The position numbers were made by a program, and so were the translations under genes. The notes beneath the pieces are model-generated. The model was not told the origin of the DNA and ran no database searches. It saw only the letters and a program-made list of their open reading frames with translations. Shown here one piece after another: positions 22,070-22,515 of a stretch of 22,515 nucleotides of DNA (position 1 is the first letter of the stretch; each line of letters begins with the position of its first letter). This DNA is from SLST01 sp964458555. Its GTDB lineage: Bacteria > Spirochaetota > Spirochaetia > DSM-27196 > SLST01. The stretch lies in assembly GCA_964458555.1 (NCBI GenBank), contig CAYWJH010000047.1, positions 1 to 22,515 on the forward strand. The letters run 5' to 3'.

Positions 22070-22515
22070 ATGAAACGATCGACACTGCCGGCGCTGCTGC
22101 TTCTTCTCGCTACCGCGCTCTGCGCCGAAGACGGAGCGTCCCGAACGGGCGACCACCGGCTCGAGTACGTCTACGAAGAAGGCGAGCAGTATCGGGTCCT
22201 CTCGACGGTCGAGCAGGACGTCACCATCAACGGGGTGTATTCGCACCACGCGACGATCCTCAACCGCATCTCGATCTCCATCCCTCGGGTCGAGGATCGA
22301 CGCGGGTATCACGTCGCCACCTTCGTCACCTCCGAGGAGGCCGTCGGTCTCGGAGGACGGGAGGAGGTGTTCACCTGGGGCGAGGAGTACGAGTCGGAGT
22401 TCTGGCGCGACCGCCTGGGCTACTTCGAAATCGAGTCGCGGTACTTCATGCCGGTCGTTCGCGACGTGCCGGTCTTCCCCGACCGCGTCCTCGAGCCGGG
22501 CGAAACCTGGAGCGC
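22070..22515 (+). CDS. secreted protein, N-terminal part (likely OmpA-family, spirochaetal type)
   Basis: Partial: 148 codons run to the window edge. The protein starts with Met-Lys-Arg and a hydrophobic run (about 7-17), with signal peptidase cleavage likely after ALCA (residue 19). The mature part is beta-rich (LEYVYEEGEQYRVLSTVEQD, 31-50; VFPDRVLEPGETWS at the edge). I recall this N-terminal module in spirochaetal proteins that carry a C-terminal OmpA peptidoglycan-binding domain; that domain would lie beyond the window, so the family call is tentative. Cys18 follows TAL and is a poor lipobox. The ribosome binding site is weak (GAAGTGAG just upstream). Divergent from the DbpA-domain gene. 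Confidence 0.75.
   Translation, partial: MKRSTLPALLLLLATALCAEDGASRTGDHRLEYVYEEGEQYRVLSTVEQDVTINGVYSHHATILNRISISIPRVEDRRGYHVATFVTSEEAVGLGGREEVFTWGEEYESEFWRDRLGYFEIESRYFMPVVRDVPVFPDRVLEPGETWS

Noticed and set aside
21895..22071. Longer N-terminus of the DbpA-domain gene starting at 22071
   Set aside because: Third-position GC drops to about 60 percent there. It would overlap the start of the divergent secreted-protein gene, and a good promoter lies inside it.
1..22515. CRISPR arrays, tRNA or rRNA genes, insertion sequences, prophage or defence genes
   Set aside because: No spaced direct repeats, cloverleaf sequences, transposase motifs or phage motifs were seen on either strand.

Overview
The window is about 22.5 kb of GC-rich bacterial DNA (AT-rich only in a few promoter regions). 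It is almost fully coding: no stretch over 300 bases lacks a gene. I see no tRNA, rRNA, CRISPR array, insertion sequence or phage gene. The best fit is a high-GC member of the Spirochaetales (Spirochaetaceae-like). The reasons are a complete MoxR/Bat cluster, a cysteine-depleted DksA/TraR protein next to infA, a degenerate helicase with a DbpA-type RNA-binding domain, and a secreted protein at the right edge that resembles the N-terminus of spirochaetal OmpA-family proteins. The assignment rests on recalled families, not on a search.

Region 1 (1-8375) is sugar metabolism. It opens with the 3' part of malQ. A LacI-family repressor follows, with a perfect 16-bp palindrome over its own putative -10 box. 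Then comes a tightly packed run: SDR dehydrogenase, GH88-like unsaturated uronyl hydrolase, TIM-barrel sugar isomerase/epimerase, Gfo/Idh/MocA dehydrogenase, 2-keto-3-deoxygluconate (KDG) kinase and KDPG aldolase. The last two steps give pyruvate and glyceraldehyde-3-phosphate. The hydrolase suggests the input is an unsaturated uronic acid from polysaccharide-lyase products. No KduI and no transporter lie in the window, so the middle steps must be done by the SDR, the isomerase and the Gfo/Idh enzyme.

Region 2 (8372-9664) is argJ, whose start overlaps the stop of the KDPG aldolase gene. Region 3 (9673-17158) is a MoxR/Bat cluster: moxR, a DUF58 protein, an unnamed membrane protein, two membrane-anchored von Willebrand A (vWA) proteins (BatA, BatB), a TPR lipoprotein (BatC-like) and a large BatD with TPR and SH3-like C-terminal modules (BatD-BatE fusion). 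Nearly all of these genes overlap. An Smr-domain gene ends the run at 17688. From 2083 to 17688 all genes point the same way with gaps of at most about 70 bp.

Region 4 (17702-22515) is a set of small units. infA (minus) is divergent from a DksA-like gene, each with its own promoter. A short unknown gene is preceded by a sigma-28-like promoter, and a metallo-beta-lactamase-fold hydrolase (minus) is divergent from an unknown four-helix membrane protein. An inactive-looking DEAD-box domain fused to a DbpA-type RNA-binding domain (minus) is divergent from the partial secreted protein at the right edge.

The observations I would check first are the pseudo-helicase with a possible internal translation start, the BatD-BatE fusion, the atypical uronate operon, the zinc-ligand-less DksA and the sigma-28-like promoter.
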